NCBI GenBank assembly: GCA_937915375.1
Contig: CALDMO010000023.1
Coordinates: forward strand, 1-64,000
DNA length: 64,000 bases
Reading direction: 5' to 3'
Source of the DNA: an uncultured Marvinbryantia sp.
Lineage (GTDB): Bacteria; Bacillota; Clostridia; Lachnospirales; Lachnospiraceae
Shown here: positions 16,404 through 25,606 of the stretch, piece by piece
Position numbering within the stretch: position 1 is the first letter of the stretch
Layout of the letters: each line of letters begins with the position of its first letter
The notes under the pieces: generated by a model
The model's database searches: none
What the model saw: only the letters and a program-made list of their open reading frames with translations
Told to the model about the DNA's origin: nothing
Program-made: the position numbers and the translations under genes

Positions 16404-18212
16404 ATGAGCAAAATACTTGACATTTTATCAAAAAAAATAATTAATATATCAATTTGTATATTATCTAATGCGCATGTTCGATCTATAAAAAAAATATTTC
16501 GACGCAGTTTAATGATTTTACTAATTTTTTTTGTTACGGTTTTTATAGGTATTTCGATATACTCCTCCTCAATAATGCGGCAACAGATATATCAGTCAAT
16601 GAATACAACAATGAGTTTGTATAATGATCAGATTACACAGAATTTAAATGATATTATGATATATCTTTCTGAAAATTGTTCTAAGAATGCAGATATTACT
16701 TCTTTAAGTGCAACAACAGATAAATCCGAAATAACATTTTTGACTGTAAAAATTAAAAAGATGTTATCTCTTAGTAATGTATCTTCTGATATCAGTGGTA
16801 TGTTTATTTACTCTCAACCTCAAGACATTTTTATTCCTCAAATTAATGTATCATTTTCACAAACCTATCAAAATAATTATTTATGTTCGCAATCTATTTT
16901 AAATATGCTGCGTGAGCATAATAAAAATGGTACGTTAGAAACTTTGAATCTAAATGAATGGTTTCTTTTTAGTAATAACAACAATGATTATTTGGTTAGA
17001 ATTATTAAAAGACAAAGTACTTATGCAGGAGCATGGATGAATCTGAATCTTCTTTCTGTGGCATTTGCTGCTTTTAAAGACATGGATGTGTCAATATTTT
17101 ATGTGACAGAGGATGGAATTCCCCTTGGAAATACTTTATTCGATAATGTGATATTTTCACCAAAAGATTCTATTGAAAAAGAATCTATTTATATTGATGC
17201 AAATGGTCGGCAATATTTAACAGTATCTAAAGAGCTTAGTTATAGTGATTATTATATTATGGCATTAATTCCTATGTATAATATTTCAAGAGAGCTTTTT
17301 TCGATTTATAGATTGTTTCTTTTTTTATTGGTGTGGTTATTTTTATTTTGCTTTATTATTACGGCTGTTATGTATTCTTTTTTTGACGCTCCCAATCAAA
17401 TTTTACAACCGGTAATTGATTCAATGCGTCAAAAGCAATTTGCTCAGACAATTCCCTGCGACAATCATTTTATTGAGATTCAAAGCATTACGGAAACATT
17501 TAATGAAATGATCAATGAAATTCAAAACTTAAGAATTAATATCTATGAAGAACAGCTTGCTAAAAAGGAGTTTGAATTGCAATGTTTAAAAACACAAATT
17601 GCTCCCCACTTTTTAATTAATTGTTTAAATATTATTTTTGTGTTATCACAGGATCGTTCTAGTGTTCCTATTTCTGAACAAATTATACAAACGTTATCAG
17701 AACACTTACGGTATACATTATCGACGCGTACTTCTGTGTTACTTTCGGAAGAAATTTTTTATGTGGAGAATTATATAAAACTTACACAATTACGATTTCC
17801 GGGAAGTCTTGATTATCAAATACATTTTGATGCTGCTAAAGACGATGTAGATGTGTTTCCACTGATGGTGTTAATGTTAACGGAAAATTCGATAAAATCG
17901 AATATTGTAATGGGAGAATTGTTAAATATTTCGATTTCAATTTATTCATATGAGGAAAACAACCAAAAATATATCCATATTACTCATATTGATTCTGGAA
18001 CTGGAATTGACGAGCAAAAGCTGGAATTGTATAATACAATCACCGAACATCCGGAAATTACGGAACACGGTCATAGTATTGGAATCTATAATATTGCTAT
18101 GCGATTAAAATTATTATATGGAAAAAATAGTAGTTTAATATTCTCTAATGAGCCTAATGCAGGAGCCAGGGTAGATATTGATTTTCCTTCTAAAACAGAA
18201 ATGGATGGTTAG
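16404..18212 (+). CDS. YesM-type sensor histidine kinase of the arabinofuranoside locus
   Basis: A 602-residue kinase. The first membrane helix is at about 34-56 and the second at about 303-327, with an outside sensing region between. HAMP and coiled segments follow, then the phosphoacceptor region with His402 in IAPHFLIN (Ala replaces the usual Asn before Pro-His). The ATPase domain has a relaxed N box (LTENSIKSN) but keeps DSGTGID and a GIYNIAMRL region. Start ATG at 16404 has GGGGAAGGG upstream. The gene is strongly AT-rich, like the divergent operon. It should activate the regulator encoded 3 bases downstream. Confidence 0.9.
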   Translation: MSKILDILSKKIINISICILSNAHVRSIKKIFRRSLMILLIFFVTVFIGISIYSSSIMRQQIYQSMNTTMSLYNDQITQNLNDIMIYLSENCSKNADITSLSATTDKSEITFLTVKIKKMLSLSNVSSDISGMFIYSQPQDIFIPQINVSFSQTYQNNYLCSQSILNMLREHNKNGTLETLNLNEWFLFSNNNNDYLVRIIKRQSTYAGAWMNLNLLSVAFAAFKDMDVSIFYVTEDGIPLGNTLFDNVIFSPKDSIEKESIYIDANGRQYLTVSKELSYSDYYIMALIPMYNISRELFSIYRLFLFLLVWLFLFCFIITAVMYSFFDAPNQILQPVIDSMRQKQFAQTIPCDNHFIEIQSITETFNEMINEIQNLRINIYEEQLAKKEFELQCLKTQIAPHFLINCLNIIFVLSQDRSSVPISEQIIQTLSEHLRYTLSTRTSVLLSEEIFYVENYIKLTQLRFPGSLDYQIHFDAAKDDVDVFPLMVLMLTENSIKSNIVMGELLNISISIYSYEENNQKYIHITHIDSGTGIDEQKLELYNTITEHPEITEHGHSIGIYNIAMRLKLLYGKNSSLIFSNEPNAGARVDIDFPSKTEMDG

Positions 18213-18215
18213 AAA

Positions 18216-18953
18216 ATGAATTTATTAATTGTAGATGATGAATATTATATTGTACAAGGGCTGCTTCGTTCCATTGGACAGAATTTCTCAGAGATTAAAC
18301 AAATTTTCGCCGCTTACAGTATAGATCAAGCGAAAAAAGTTATTGAACATGAGGAAATTGATATTTTACTTACGGATATTGAAATGCCGCAAGGAAATGG
18401 ACTTCATCTGATAGAATGGATCCGTACAAATGGTTATCGAATAACCCCATTGATTTTAAGCGGTCATCAACGTTTTGATTATGCACAGAAAGCAATTACT
18501 ATGCATTGTTTCGGATATATTTTGAAACCGATTGATACTGCCTCACTTTTAACAGAAATCAAAAGAGCCATACAAAATGTAGAAATTCAAAATATGGAAA
18601 GTGTTCAGGTTTCGGAAGGGCTTTTTGCTGAAGCGGATACGTTTGTGAAAAAAATTCGGGAATACATTTATGTAAATTTGGGCTCCGCAAATCTAAATAG
18701 AAGTACGATTGCAGAGCATATGCATATGAACCCAGATTACTTATCTAGTTTATTTCATAACAGATTTGGCCAAACCTTGAGTACGTATATTACAAATGTA
18801 CGTATTGATAAGGCAAAAGAACTTCTACTTACAACAAGGATTTCATTAGATGCTATTGCTGAACAAACAGGGTTTTCCAGCAGTTCTTATTTTCATAAGC
18901 AATTCAAAAAAGGAACGGGTTTGACACCGCAGCAATATCGAAATCAGCAATAG
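18216..18953 (+). CDS. Response regulator, receiver plus AraC-type DNA-binding domain
   Basis: A compact 245-residue regulator. The receiver has VDDEY, phosphoacceptor Asp54 in LLTDIEMP and Lys104 in ILKPIDT. Only a short linker separates it from the AraC helix-turn-helix pair (IAEHMHMNPDYLSSLFHNRF; GFSSSSYFHKQFKKGTGL). It lacks the roughly 250-residue middle region of the other two YesN-like regulators in this window. It most likely activates the GH51 operon across the shared intergenic region. Confidence 0.9.
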   Translation: MNLLIVDDEYYIVQGLLRSIGQNFSEIKQIFAAYSIDQAKKVIEHEEIDILLTDIEMPQGNGLHLIEWIRTNGYRITPLILSGHQRFDYAQKAITMHCFGYILKPIDTASLLTEIKRAIQNVEIQNMESVQVSEGLFAEADTFVKKIREYIYVNLGSANLNRSTIAEHMHMNPDYLSSLFHNRFGQTLSTYITNVRIDKAKELLLTTRISLDAIAEQTGFSSSSYFHKQFKKGTGLTPQQYRNQQ

Positions 18954-18999
18954 TTTTTGGTAATAAAAATTCTGTTAATTGTTTGAGCTTTATAAATAA

Positions 19000-19024
19000 G
19001 GGGACAGTCAGATTTGCTGTCCCC
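19000..19024. terminator. Terminator between convergent regulator and HtrA genes
   Basis: GGGGACAG and CTGTCCCC form an 8-bp stem around an 8-base loop. Read leftward, the sequence after the stem is TTATTTATA, so it best serves the minus-strand protease gene. Confidence 0.6.
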
Positions 19025-19051
19025 ATCAGATATTTATGGAAAGGAATGAAG

Positions 19052-20380
19052 TTAGTTCCAGAATCCCAGCGGACCGTTAAAGCCTTCCTCAAAGTCCGGC
19101 TCTTCTTCGGTTTCGTAGTAGTCTTCTTCCGGCATCTGCACCTCTTCCTCCGCAATGTCAGCGGATTCCTCGGTGTCCGGTTTTTCATCCAGAGTAACTT
19201 CCAGTACTTTTTCTGTATAACCGCCGTCGCCCATACGCTGTACTGTTACTTCAACTGTTTCTCCGGCTGCGTAATACTGCATTTTTTCCAGAAGCTCGTC
19301 ACGGGAAGAGATACCGGTCTTATCCAGACGGGTGATGACATCGCCCTGTTTCATGCCTGCTTTGTCAGCAGCGCCGTCTTTGTTTACGTCTGCGACAAAT
19401 GCGCCGGACGGAATGCTGTAAATCTGGCGCGCTTCCTCAGATACGTTTGTTACAGAAATACTGAGCGCGCCGGCGTCTTCGGCGTCAACAAGTTCGCGTG
19501 TTGTCTGGTTCATCAGATCCTCAATGATCGGTTTCGCAGTATTGATCGGGATCGCGTAACCCATGCCTTCTACGCCAGTGTCGGAAGCCTTTGCGGAGTT
19601 AATACCGATCAGATTGCCGTTCGCGTCCAGAAGAGCGCCGCCGCTGTTGCCGAAATTGATTGCCGCATCTGTCTGGAGCATATTGTTGGAAATCGTACCG
19701 TTGTTGGTAGAAAGTGTCACTTCGCGGTCAAGCGCGCTGACAATACCCATTGTCACGGACTGTCCGTAACCAAGCGCGTTGCCGATGGCGATGGCCCAGT
19801 CACCGACTTCTACATTGTCCGAATCGCCCATTTCGATGACGGAGATCTGTTTGCGCACATCTTTGGAAATATCGTCCAGTTTTACGGCGATCACTGCCAG
19901 ATCAAGAGAAGAGTCGGTGCCTTTTACCTGTGCGGATACCAGCTTGTCTTCCTCGTCTTCTGTGTCTACACTGAAGCAGACAGTCAGTTCGTCAGAGCCT
20001 TCCACAACGTGATTGTTGGTAGCGATCAAAAGCTCGTCGTCTGTTTTGCCGACAATGATGCCGGAACCGCTGCTTTCGCTGTCCAGTTCAAATTCCTGTC
20101 CGTAAAAATGAATCGTTTCGATAGCCTGATTGGTGATCGCGACAATGGATGGCATCGTATCTTTGGTAATCTGTTTTACATTTGGCAGCGTCATGGAAGT
20201 GTCTGTCGTTTCCGCGGATGCTTCCTTCGCGTTTGTTTCTGCCTCTGTCAGAGAGACTTCTTCTGCCTGCACATGATTGTCTTTTTCAAAATAGGTGTGA
20301 AGACCGATTGCCGTGGAACCGATCGTTCCCGTGATCATAACTGCTGCAAGCGCAGCGCCGAGATGTTTGTATTTTTTCAT
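19052..20380 (-). CDS. HtrA/DegP-type serine protease with PDZ domain
   Basis: A 442-residue membrane-tethered protease for handling misfolded proteins outside the membrane. One N-terminal helix (about 8-28) is followed by an acidic linker, then a trypsin-like S1C domain with the triad His124 (ATNNHVVEG), Asp160 (SSLDLAVI) and Ser246 (NFGNSGGAL). A single PDZ domain occupies about residues 305-400. The C-terminus is a long acidic tail (about 400-435). The ribosome site AAGGAGG is well placed. Upstream direct repeats (20442-20459) suggest control by an OmpR-like regulator. It stands alone between unrelated genes. Confidence 0.92.
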   Translation of the reverse strand: MKKYKHLGAALAAVMITGTIGSTAIGLHTYFEKDNHVQAEEVSLTEAETNAKEASAETTDTSMTLPNVKQITKDTMPSIVAITNQAIETIHFYGQEFELDSESSGSGIIVGKTDDELLIATNNHVVEGSDELTVCFSVDTEDEEDKLVSAQVKGTDSSLDLAVIAVKLDDISKDVRKQISVIEMGDSDNVEVGDWAIAIGNALGYGQSVTMGIVSALDREVTLSTNNGTISNNMLQTDAAINFGNSGGALLDANGNLIGINSAKASDTGVEGMGYAIPINTAKPIIEDLMNQTTRELVDAEDAGALSISVTNVSEEARQIYSIPSGAFVADVNKDGAADKAGMKQGDVITRLDKTGISSRDELLEKMQYYAAGETVEVTVQRMGDGGYTEKVLEVTLDEKPDTEESADIAEEEVQMPEEDYYETEEEPDFEEGFNGPLGFWN

Positions 20381-20441
20381 ATCTGTAAACCTCCTTAAAG
20401 TTTATGTAGTTTTGTTTGAATGATTGTATATTAAAATGAAT

Positions 20442-20459
20442 TTGTGATAAAATTGTGAT
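20442..20459 (-). promoter_or_regulatory. Direct-repeat operator candidate upstream of the HtrA gene
   Basis: TTGTGAT occurs at 20442-20448 and again at 20453-20459, exactly 11 bases apart (read on the plus strand). Such spacing is typical of OmpR/PhoB-type response regulator sites. It lies about 60-80 bases before the protease start. Confidence 0.4.
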
Positions 20460-20559
20460 GGATATTTGAAAAAAATTTGACTTTTTCAATCATATTCATT
20501 ACTCTGAGAGAAGGATGGGTTTATTACGAAAGAATATAAGAGAAACGAGGAAAGAGAAC

Positions 20560-21492
20560 ATGGAAAAAGAACATTACTTGCAGAAACCGATGACAGTCAT
20601 GGCGCTGGCGCTTTTGTGCTGCTTTTTATGGGGCAGCGCGTTTCCGTGCGTGAAGATCGGCTATGATTTGTTTGCGATCGCGGCGGATGATACAATGTCG
20701 CAGATGTTGTTTGCGGGCTGCCGCTTTGCGCTTTCTGGGCTGCTGGTGATTTTATTCGGAAGCATTCTCGTTAAGCGTGTGCTGGTGCCGGAAAAGAAAA
20801 GCGTTGGAATGGTACTGAAGCTGGCGATGGTACAGACGGTAATGCAGTATGTGCTGTTTTATATCGGACTTGCACATACGACCGGTGTGAAATCCTCTAT
20901 TATTAATGCGTCGAACGTTTTTATTTCACTGATTCTGGCATCGCTTTTGTTTCGGTTTGAAAAGCTGGCGGTAAGAAAAATTGTCGGTTGTCTGATCGGA
21001 TTTGCCGGGGTGGTAATTATTAATTTGAACGGAAATGGTATAGATGCGTCCTTCAGTCTGAAAGGAGAAGGCGCAATTTTCCTTTCAACGGTGGCATATG
21101 CATTGTCTTCGGGTTTGATTAAACTATACTCGCAAAAAGAAAATCCGGTGGTGTTAAGCGGATATCAGTTTTTGATCGGCGGTCTGGTGATGATCGTGAT
21201 CGCGCTTTTTCTGGGCGGTCGGATTACTTCGGGAGGCGCGGCGGCATTTTTTCTGCTGCTGTATATGGCATTGATCTCGGCGGTTGCCTATACTTTGTGG
21301 GGGATTTTGCTGAAATATAATCCGGTGGCAAAGGTGGCGGTATTTGGATTTATGACGCCGGTATTTGGGGTGCTTTTATCGGCGCTGCTGCTGGGAGAAC
21401 GCAATCAGGCGTTTGGATGGCGCGGGATCGCGGCGCTGCTGCTGGTATGTGTGGGAATTTATGTGGTAAATAAAGGAAAACAGCAAAAATAG
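20560..21492 (+). CDS. EamA-family (DMT) transporter
   Basis: A 310-residue membrane protein with about ten helices arranged as two EamA repeats (about 15-150 and 165-305). The first repeat begins with the family's CCFLWGSAFPCVKIG pattern. Members usually export amino acids or other metabolites; the substrate here is unknown. I chose the ATG at 20560, which has GAGG eight bases upstream, over an in-frame ATG at 20515 whose AAGG abuts the start codon. It is divergent from the HtrA gene and ends shortly before the rubredoxin promoter. Confidence 0.85.
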   Translation: MEKEHYLQKPMTVMALALLCCFLWGSAFPCVKIGYDLFAIAADDTMSQMLFAGCRFALSGLLVILFGSILVKRVLVPEKKSVGMVLKLAMVQTVMQYVLFYIGLAHTTGVKSSIINASNVFISLILASLLFRFEKLAVRKIVGCLIGFAGVVIINLNGNGIDASFSLKGEGAIFLSTVAYALSSGLIKLYSQKENPVVLSGYQFLIGGLVMIVIALFLGGRITSGGAAAFFLLLYMALISAVAYTLWGILLKYNPVAKVAVFGFMTPVFGVLLSALLLGERNQAFGWRGIAALLLVCVGIYVVNKGKQQK

Positions 21493-21520
21493 AGTGTGGG
21501 TAGCGGCCGCAAGAAAGGAA

Positions 21521-21549
21521 TTGACACGCCGGAATATGTATCATAAAAT
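21521..21549 (+). promoter_or_regulatory. Promoter of the rubredoxin gene
   Basis: A consensus TTGACA, a 17-base spacer and TAAAAT precede the rubredoxin start by about 85 bases. It is one of the best promoters in the window and indicates strong constitutive expression. Confidence 0.75.
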
Positions 21550-21635
21550 AACAGCTAAGGAGAATGATCCGGATGCATGAAATAGGATGATTCTGGTAAA
21601 AATTTATGAAAGTGTAAAAAAGGAGGAACAGACAA

Positions 21636-21791
21636 ATGAAATATGTATGTGATGTATGCGGCTGGGAATATGATGAAGAAGCAGGTTATCCGGAAGGCGG
21701 GATCGCGCCGGGGACAAAATGGGAAGACGTACCGGAGGATTTTGAATGTCCGCTGTGTTCTGTAGGAAAAGATCAGTTTTCAGAAGCGTAA
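21636..21791 (+). CDS. Rubredoxin
   Basis: A 51-residue iron protein for one-electron transfer in the cytosol, typically used with oxygen- or peroxide-reducing enzymes in anaerobes. Two Cys-X2-Cys motifs bind a single iron: Cys5/Cys8 (CDVCGWEY) and Cys38/Cys41 (CPLC). The conserved aromatic core and the GxxPGT-like stretch (GIAPGTKWEDVPEDF) are present. AAGGAGG lies 8-9 bases before the ATG. It is a single-gene unit, with its own promoter and terminator. Confidence 0.95.
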   Translation: MKYVCDVCGWEYDEEAGYPEGGIAPGTKWEDVPEDFECPLCSVGKDQFSEA

Positions 21792-21801
21792 AACGAGGAA
21801 G

Positions 21802-21827
21802 GGAGGCCGGATCGGTCTCCTTTTTTT
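21802..21827 (+). terminator. Terminator of the rubredoxin gene
   Basis: GGAGGCC and GGTCTCC pair (one G-T pair) around GGATC, followed by seven Ts. Confidence 0.75.
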
Positions 21828-21888
21828 CGTAATTCGGAACCGGGTATAAAAATATCAGTTAAATATGTGATAAAAGGAGAAACAGCTT

Positions 21889-22704
21889 ATGTTTTATGAA
21901 AGTATTATGGAGTCTGCGCAGTATATCAGATCGCGGACAGCACAGCAGCCGGAGATCGGCATTATCCTGGGAAGCGGTCTTGGCTCTCTTGTTGAGATTA
22001 TGGAAGAAAAAGATGTGATCGCTTACCGCGACATTCCAAATTTTCCGCAGACACATGTGGAAGGACATGAAGGAAATCTGGTGATCGGAAAGATCGGCGG
22101 ACGCACCGTTGCGGCGATGCAGGGAAGATTCCATTATTATGAAGGATATTCTATGAAAGAAGTGACCTATCCGATCTATGTGATGAAGCAGCTTGGCGTG
22201 AAAGCTCTGATTGTGACAAATGCCTGCGGCGGCATCAATCCGTCCTTTGCGCCGGGAGATCTGATGCTGATTACGGATTATATCAACTTCCTCGGCACGA
22301 ATTCGCTGTTCGGACAAAATGATGACCGTCTGGGAACCCGTTTCCCGGATATGTCGGAGGCTTACAGCAAAAAATTGCTGGCAAAAGCAGAAGAAGTCGG
22401 CAGAGAACTGGGGATTGACTATAAGCAGGGCGTTTACGCGATCTTTTCCGGCCCCTGCTATGAAACTGCGGCAGAGATCCGCGCTTATGCGGCGCTCGGC
22501 GCGGACGCGATCGGTATGTCTACCGTTCCGGAAACAATTGCGGCCAATTATCTTGGCATGAAAGTGCTGGGTATCGCCTGTATTACGAATATGGCGACCG
22601 GCATTTCCAGGACGAAGCACAGTCATGAGGCAGTTGTTAAGACTGCGAATGAAGCCAGCGAAAAACTGTGCGGATGGGTGAAAACTTTGATTGAAAAATG
22701 GTAG
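21889..22704 (+). CDS. punA: Purine nucleoside phosphorylase
   Basis: A 271-residue enzyme of the trimeric PNP class. It splits inosine and guanosine with phosphate into base and ribose-1-phosphate. Motifs: the phosphate loop GIILGSGLGSL (about 22-32), THVEGHEGNL, MQGRFHYYEGY (about 83-93), NACGGINPSF and the substrate region GMSTVPE. AAAGGAGAAA precedes the ATG. It supplies free purine bases, which fits the molybdenum hydroxylase and xanthine phosphoribosyltransferase encoded 5-9 kb downstream. Confidence 0.95.
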   Translation: MFYESIMESAQYIRSRTAQQPEIGIILGSGLGSLVEIMEEKDVIAYRDIPNFPQTHVEGHEGNLVIGKIGGRTVAAMQGRFHYYEGYSMKEVTYPIYVMKQLGVKALIVTNACGGINPSFAPGDLMLITDYINFLGTNSLFGQNDDRLGTRFPDMSEAYSKKLLAKAEEVGRELGIDYKQGVYAIFSGPCYETAAEIRAYAALGADAIGMSTVPETIAANYLGMKVLGIACITNMATGISRTKHSHEAVVKTANEASEKLCGWVKTLIEKW

Positions 22705-22743
22705 ACATATACGAAATTTTATAGAGGTCAGGGGGATTTTATA

Positions 22744-24294
22744 ATGGAGCAGAGCTTTTATTTTGATGATGTACCGGTGCTTGAGACGACCGGAGGAAAG
22801 CTGAAGGGCTATTATTACAACGGAGAATATATTTTCAAGGGGATTCCGTATGCAGAGGCGAAACGATTTCAGATGCCGGAAGTGTGTAAATGGGAAGGCG
22901 TAAAGGATGCGTCTTCTTACGGATTTGTATGTCCGCTGATGGCGAAGGATACGCCGAGCGCGGAACTGCTGGTGCCTCACCGTTACTGGCCGCAGGACGA
23001 ACAATGTCAGAATCTGAATATCTGGACGCAGACACTTGACAGTAAAAAGAAGCTGCCGGTGCTTGTTTGGCTGCACGGAGGCGGATATTTTGCGGGGTCT
23101 TCTATTGAGCAGGTGGCTTATGACGGATTTAATCTGTGCAGGAACGGCGATGTGGTGGTCGTGACCGTCAACCACAGATTAAATATTCTTGGTTATCTGG
23201 ATCTTTCGCCGTTTGACAGGAAGTATGAAAATTCGGGAAACGCGGGACATGCGGATCTGGTGGCAGCCCTGAAATGGATAAACCAAAATATTGCGTTATT
23301 TGGCGGCGATCCGGAGAATGTCACGATTTTCGGTCAGTCGGGCGGCGGGATGAAGGCGGCGGATCTGATGCAGATTGCTGCCGCGGACGGGCTGTTTCAC
23401 AGATGCCTTATTATGAGCGGCGTCAGCAGCGAGGCTTTGCTGCCGTCCTGTACCGGAGACGGCCGGAAGATTGTGACGGCAATGCTGAAAGAGCTTGGAT
23501 TTGCGGAAACAGAAGCGGATAAGCTGGAAACGGTTCCGTATTATGAACTGGTAAACGCGTATACGAAAGTCAGTCCGGCGATCGCCGCGCAGGGCGGTTA
23601 TATCGGCGGAGCGCCTCTGGTAAATGATTATTACAAGGGAAGTCCGCTTACATACGGGTTCCGTGAACATGCGCTGGAAATTCCGCTGATGGTCGGCAGC
23701 GTATTCGGAGAATTTTCTTTTCAGCCGCCGGAATATGATAAAACCCGGCTGTCGGAAAAACAGATCAGAGAAATTGTCGGCGCGGTGTATAAGGAACGGA
23801 CGGATGAGATGATAACTCTGTTTGAGGAAGCGTTTCCGGGCAAGAATCCTGCGGATCTGCTGCTGCTTGACCGCGTGATGCGTCAGCCGTCAAAACAGAT
23901 TGCGAGACTTCATGCGGAAGGGGAAAAGGCAGGCACTTATCTGTACGATTTTACGTTAGAATTTCCGATCTATCATAATAAGATCGCCTGGCACTGTTCG
24001 GATATCCCGTTCTTTTTCCATAATATTGATCTGGTGGAGGTCTGCCAGATTCCGGAGGTCGGGGAACGGCTGCAGAGTCAGATATTTGAAGCTTTTATAA
24101 GCTTTGCCAAAACAGGCGCGCCGTTCTGCGATAAGCTGCCGAAGTGGGAAGCAGTGACGGCAGAGAAAGAGCCGACAATGATCTTTGACAGAGAATGTGA
24201 GCTTCGTTACAATTTCGACGATAAGCTATATGAAAAAATAGACAGTCTCCTTCCGCCGTTTGATATGCGAAAGGAGGAGAACGTTCAGCACTGA
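22744..24294 (+). CDS. Type-B carboxylesterase (para-nitrobenzyl esterase family)
   Basis: A 516-residue alpha/beta hydrolase. It has the oxyanion-hole motif LHGGGYFAGS (about 115), the nucleophile Ser199 in FGQSGGG, and a late histidine (IAWHCSDIPFFF region, about 415-430) that fits the catalytic His. There is no signal peptide, so it acts in the cytosol. The natural ester is unknown; the family takes many carboxyl esters. It follows the phosphorylase gene by 39 bases and may share its transcript, though no functional link is evident. Confidence 0.88.
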   Translation: MEQSFYFDDVPVLETTGGKLKGYYYNGEYIFKGIPYAEAKRFQMPEVCKWEGVKDASSYGFVCPLMAKDTPSAELLVPHRYWPQDEQCQNLNIWTQTLDSKKKLPVLVWLHGGGYFAGSSIEQVAYDGFNLCRNGDVVVVTVNHRLNILGYLDLSPFDRKYENSGNAGHADLVAALKWINQNIALFGGDPENVTIFGQSGGGMKAADLMQIAAADGLFHRCLIMSGVSSEALLPSCTGDGRKIVTAMLKELGFAETEADKLETVPYYELVNAYTKVSPAIAAQGGYIGGAPLVNDYYKGSPLTYGFREHALEIPLMVGSVFGEFSFQPPEYDKTRLSEKQIREIVGAVYKERTDEMITLFEEAFPGKNPADLLLLDRVMRQPSKQIARLHAEGEKAGTYLYDFTLEFPIYHNKIAWHCSDIPFFFHNIDLVEVCQIPEVGERLQSQIFEAFISFAKTGAPFCDKLPKWEAVTAEKEPTMIFDRECELRYNFDDKLYEKIDSLLPPFDMRKEENVQH

Positions 24295-24318
24295 CACGGC
24301 GGCGTGGAAATCTGACAG

Positions 24319-24347
24319 TTGCGAAAGAAAAGGGAATGCGGTATAAT
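24319..24347 (+). promoter_or_regulatory. Promoter of the chromate-type transporter pair
   Basis: TTGCGA, a 17-base spacer and a perfect TATAAT lie 36 bases before the first transporter gene. Confidence 0.75.
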
Positions 24348-24382
24348 CAGCGCGTATAAAACAACAGGAAAGGAAAGACAGT

Positions 24383-24925
24383 ATGAGGGAATTAGTTGAG
24401 CTTTTTATCACCTTCGCAAAAGTCGGCGTGATGACGTTTGGCGGCGGTTATGCCATGCTTCCGATTTTGCAGCGGGAAGTCTGCGAGAACAAAAAATGGG
24501 CGACGGATGCGGAAATCATGGATTATTATGCGATCGGTCAGTGTACGCCCGGCATCATTGCGGTGAATACCGCCACATTTATCGGAAATAAGCGAAAGGG
24601 AACGGTCGGCGGGATCATAGCAACTCTCGGCATGGTATTTCCGTCTCTGGTGATCATCACCCTGATCGCGGCGGTAATCAATAATTTTGCCGATCTGGCA
24701 TGGGTACAGAACGCGTTTGCCGGTATCCGTGTGTGTGTCTGCGTATTTATTTTAAACGCAGTGGTCAAATTGTGGAAATCAGCGGTGATTGACGTATGGA
24801 CTGTGATCATTTTTACGCTGGTCTTTCTCGGCGCAGTATTTTTGAACGTATCTCCGGTGATTTATGTAATTGCGGCGGCAATTGCCGGTATTGTATTAAC
24901 GACAATGGGGGTGCGTAAGAAATGA
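24383..24925 (+). CDS. Chromate transporter family protein, first half (short CHR)
   Basis: A 180-residue membrane protein with the CHR signature at the N-terminus (FAKVGVMTFGGGYAMLPILQ) and about five helices. In this short-chain form two half-size genes together correspond to one ChrA protein. The biological substrate in gut anaerobes is unknown; chromate export is known only for some members. The next gene starts 4 bases before this stop codon. Confidence 0.88.
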   Translation: MRELVELFITFAKVGVMTFGGGYAMLPILQREVCENKKWATDAEIMDYYAIGQCTPGIIAVNTATFIGNKRKGTVGGIIATLGMVFPSLVIITLIAAVINNFADLAWVQNAFAGIRVCVCVFILNAVVKLWKSAVIDVWTVIIFTLVFLGAVFLNVSPVIYVIAAAIAGIVLTTMGVRKK

Positions 24926-25527
24926 TGGTATTGTTACAGTTATTCTGGAAATTTTTCAAGACCGGACTGTTCAGCGTGGGCGGCGGGATGGCGACGATCC
25001 CGTTTCTGCAGAGTATGTCGGTAAAGACCGGATGGTTCAGCTCCGGGCAGCTGGCAGATATGATCGCGGTGGCGGAGAGTACGCCGGGACCGCTGGGCGT
25101 AAATATGGCGACTTATGTCGGTTATACAGTCGGCAATCGGCATTTTGGCCCGGCGGGCGGAGTTTTTGCGGCAGTCGTGGCAACGCTTGGTCTGGTAGCG
25201 CCTTCGATCATTGTGATTCTGATTATTGCGCAGTTCCTGAAGAAATTCAGAGAAAACAAATATGTGGATGCGGCATTTTACGGTCTGCGTCCGGCGTCGG
25301 TCGCTCTGATCGCCGCCGCAGGCGTTTCTATTGTACTGCTCAGTTTATTTGAGGTGGACAATGTGCGCCTGTTTATGGAACAGGTGCATATAGACTGGCG
25401 TCATATCGCGCTGGCAGCGGTGATTCTGATCCTCACCAGATGGACGCCGAAGGTGAAGAAGCTGCATCCGATTTATTTTATTGTATTTTCTGCGATCGTC
25501 GGAGTCGTATTCCGGTTCGCGGTCTGA
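24922..25527 (+). CDS. Chromate transporter family protein, second half (short CHR)
   Basis: A 201-residue partner of the preceding gene, again starting with the CHR pattern (FFKTGLFSVGGGMATIPFLQ) and containing five or six helices. The ATGA overlap with the first half signals translational coupling and a heteromeric transporter. A GC-rich hairpin follows the stop. Confidence 0.88.
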   Translation: MMVLLQLFWKFFKTGLFSVGGGMATIPFLQSMSVKTGWFSSGQLADMIAVAESTPGPLGVNMATYVGYTVGNRHFGPAGGVFAAVVATLGLVAPSIIVILIIAQFLKKFRENKYVDAAFYGLRPASVALIAAAGVSIVLLSLFEVDNVRLFMEQVHIDWRHIALAAVILILTRWTPKVKKLHPIYFIVFSAIVGVVFRFAV

Positions 25528-25537
25528 AAAGGCAGAC

Positions 25538-25575
25538 ACCCGTAAGAAACGCAGATGCTTGCGGCGCTTACGGGT
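25538..25575. terminator. Hairpin between convergent genes
   Basis: ACCCGTAAG (25538-25546) pairs perfectly with CTTACGGGT (25567-25575) around a 20-base loop. There is no T-run, so its strength as a terminator is uncertain. Confidence 0.45.
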
Positions 25576-25606
25576 CCGGATGGAATAACGGCTTTGCTTT
25601 ATAACT

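Noticed and set aside
18983..20398. 471-codon plus-strand frame opposite HtrA
   Set aside because: Antisense of the protease gene, Cys/Phe-rich shadow with no domain; the HtrA triad is on the minus strand.
21859..23175. 438-codon minus-strand frame
   Set aside because: Runs antisense through both the phosphorylase and esterase genes, which have full motifs.
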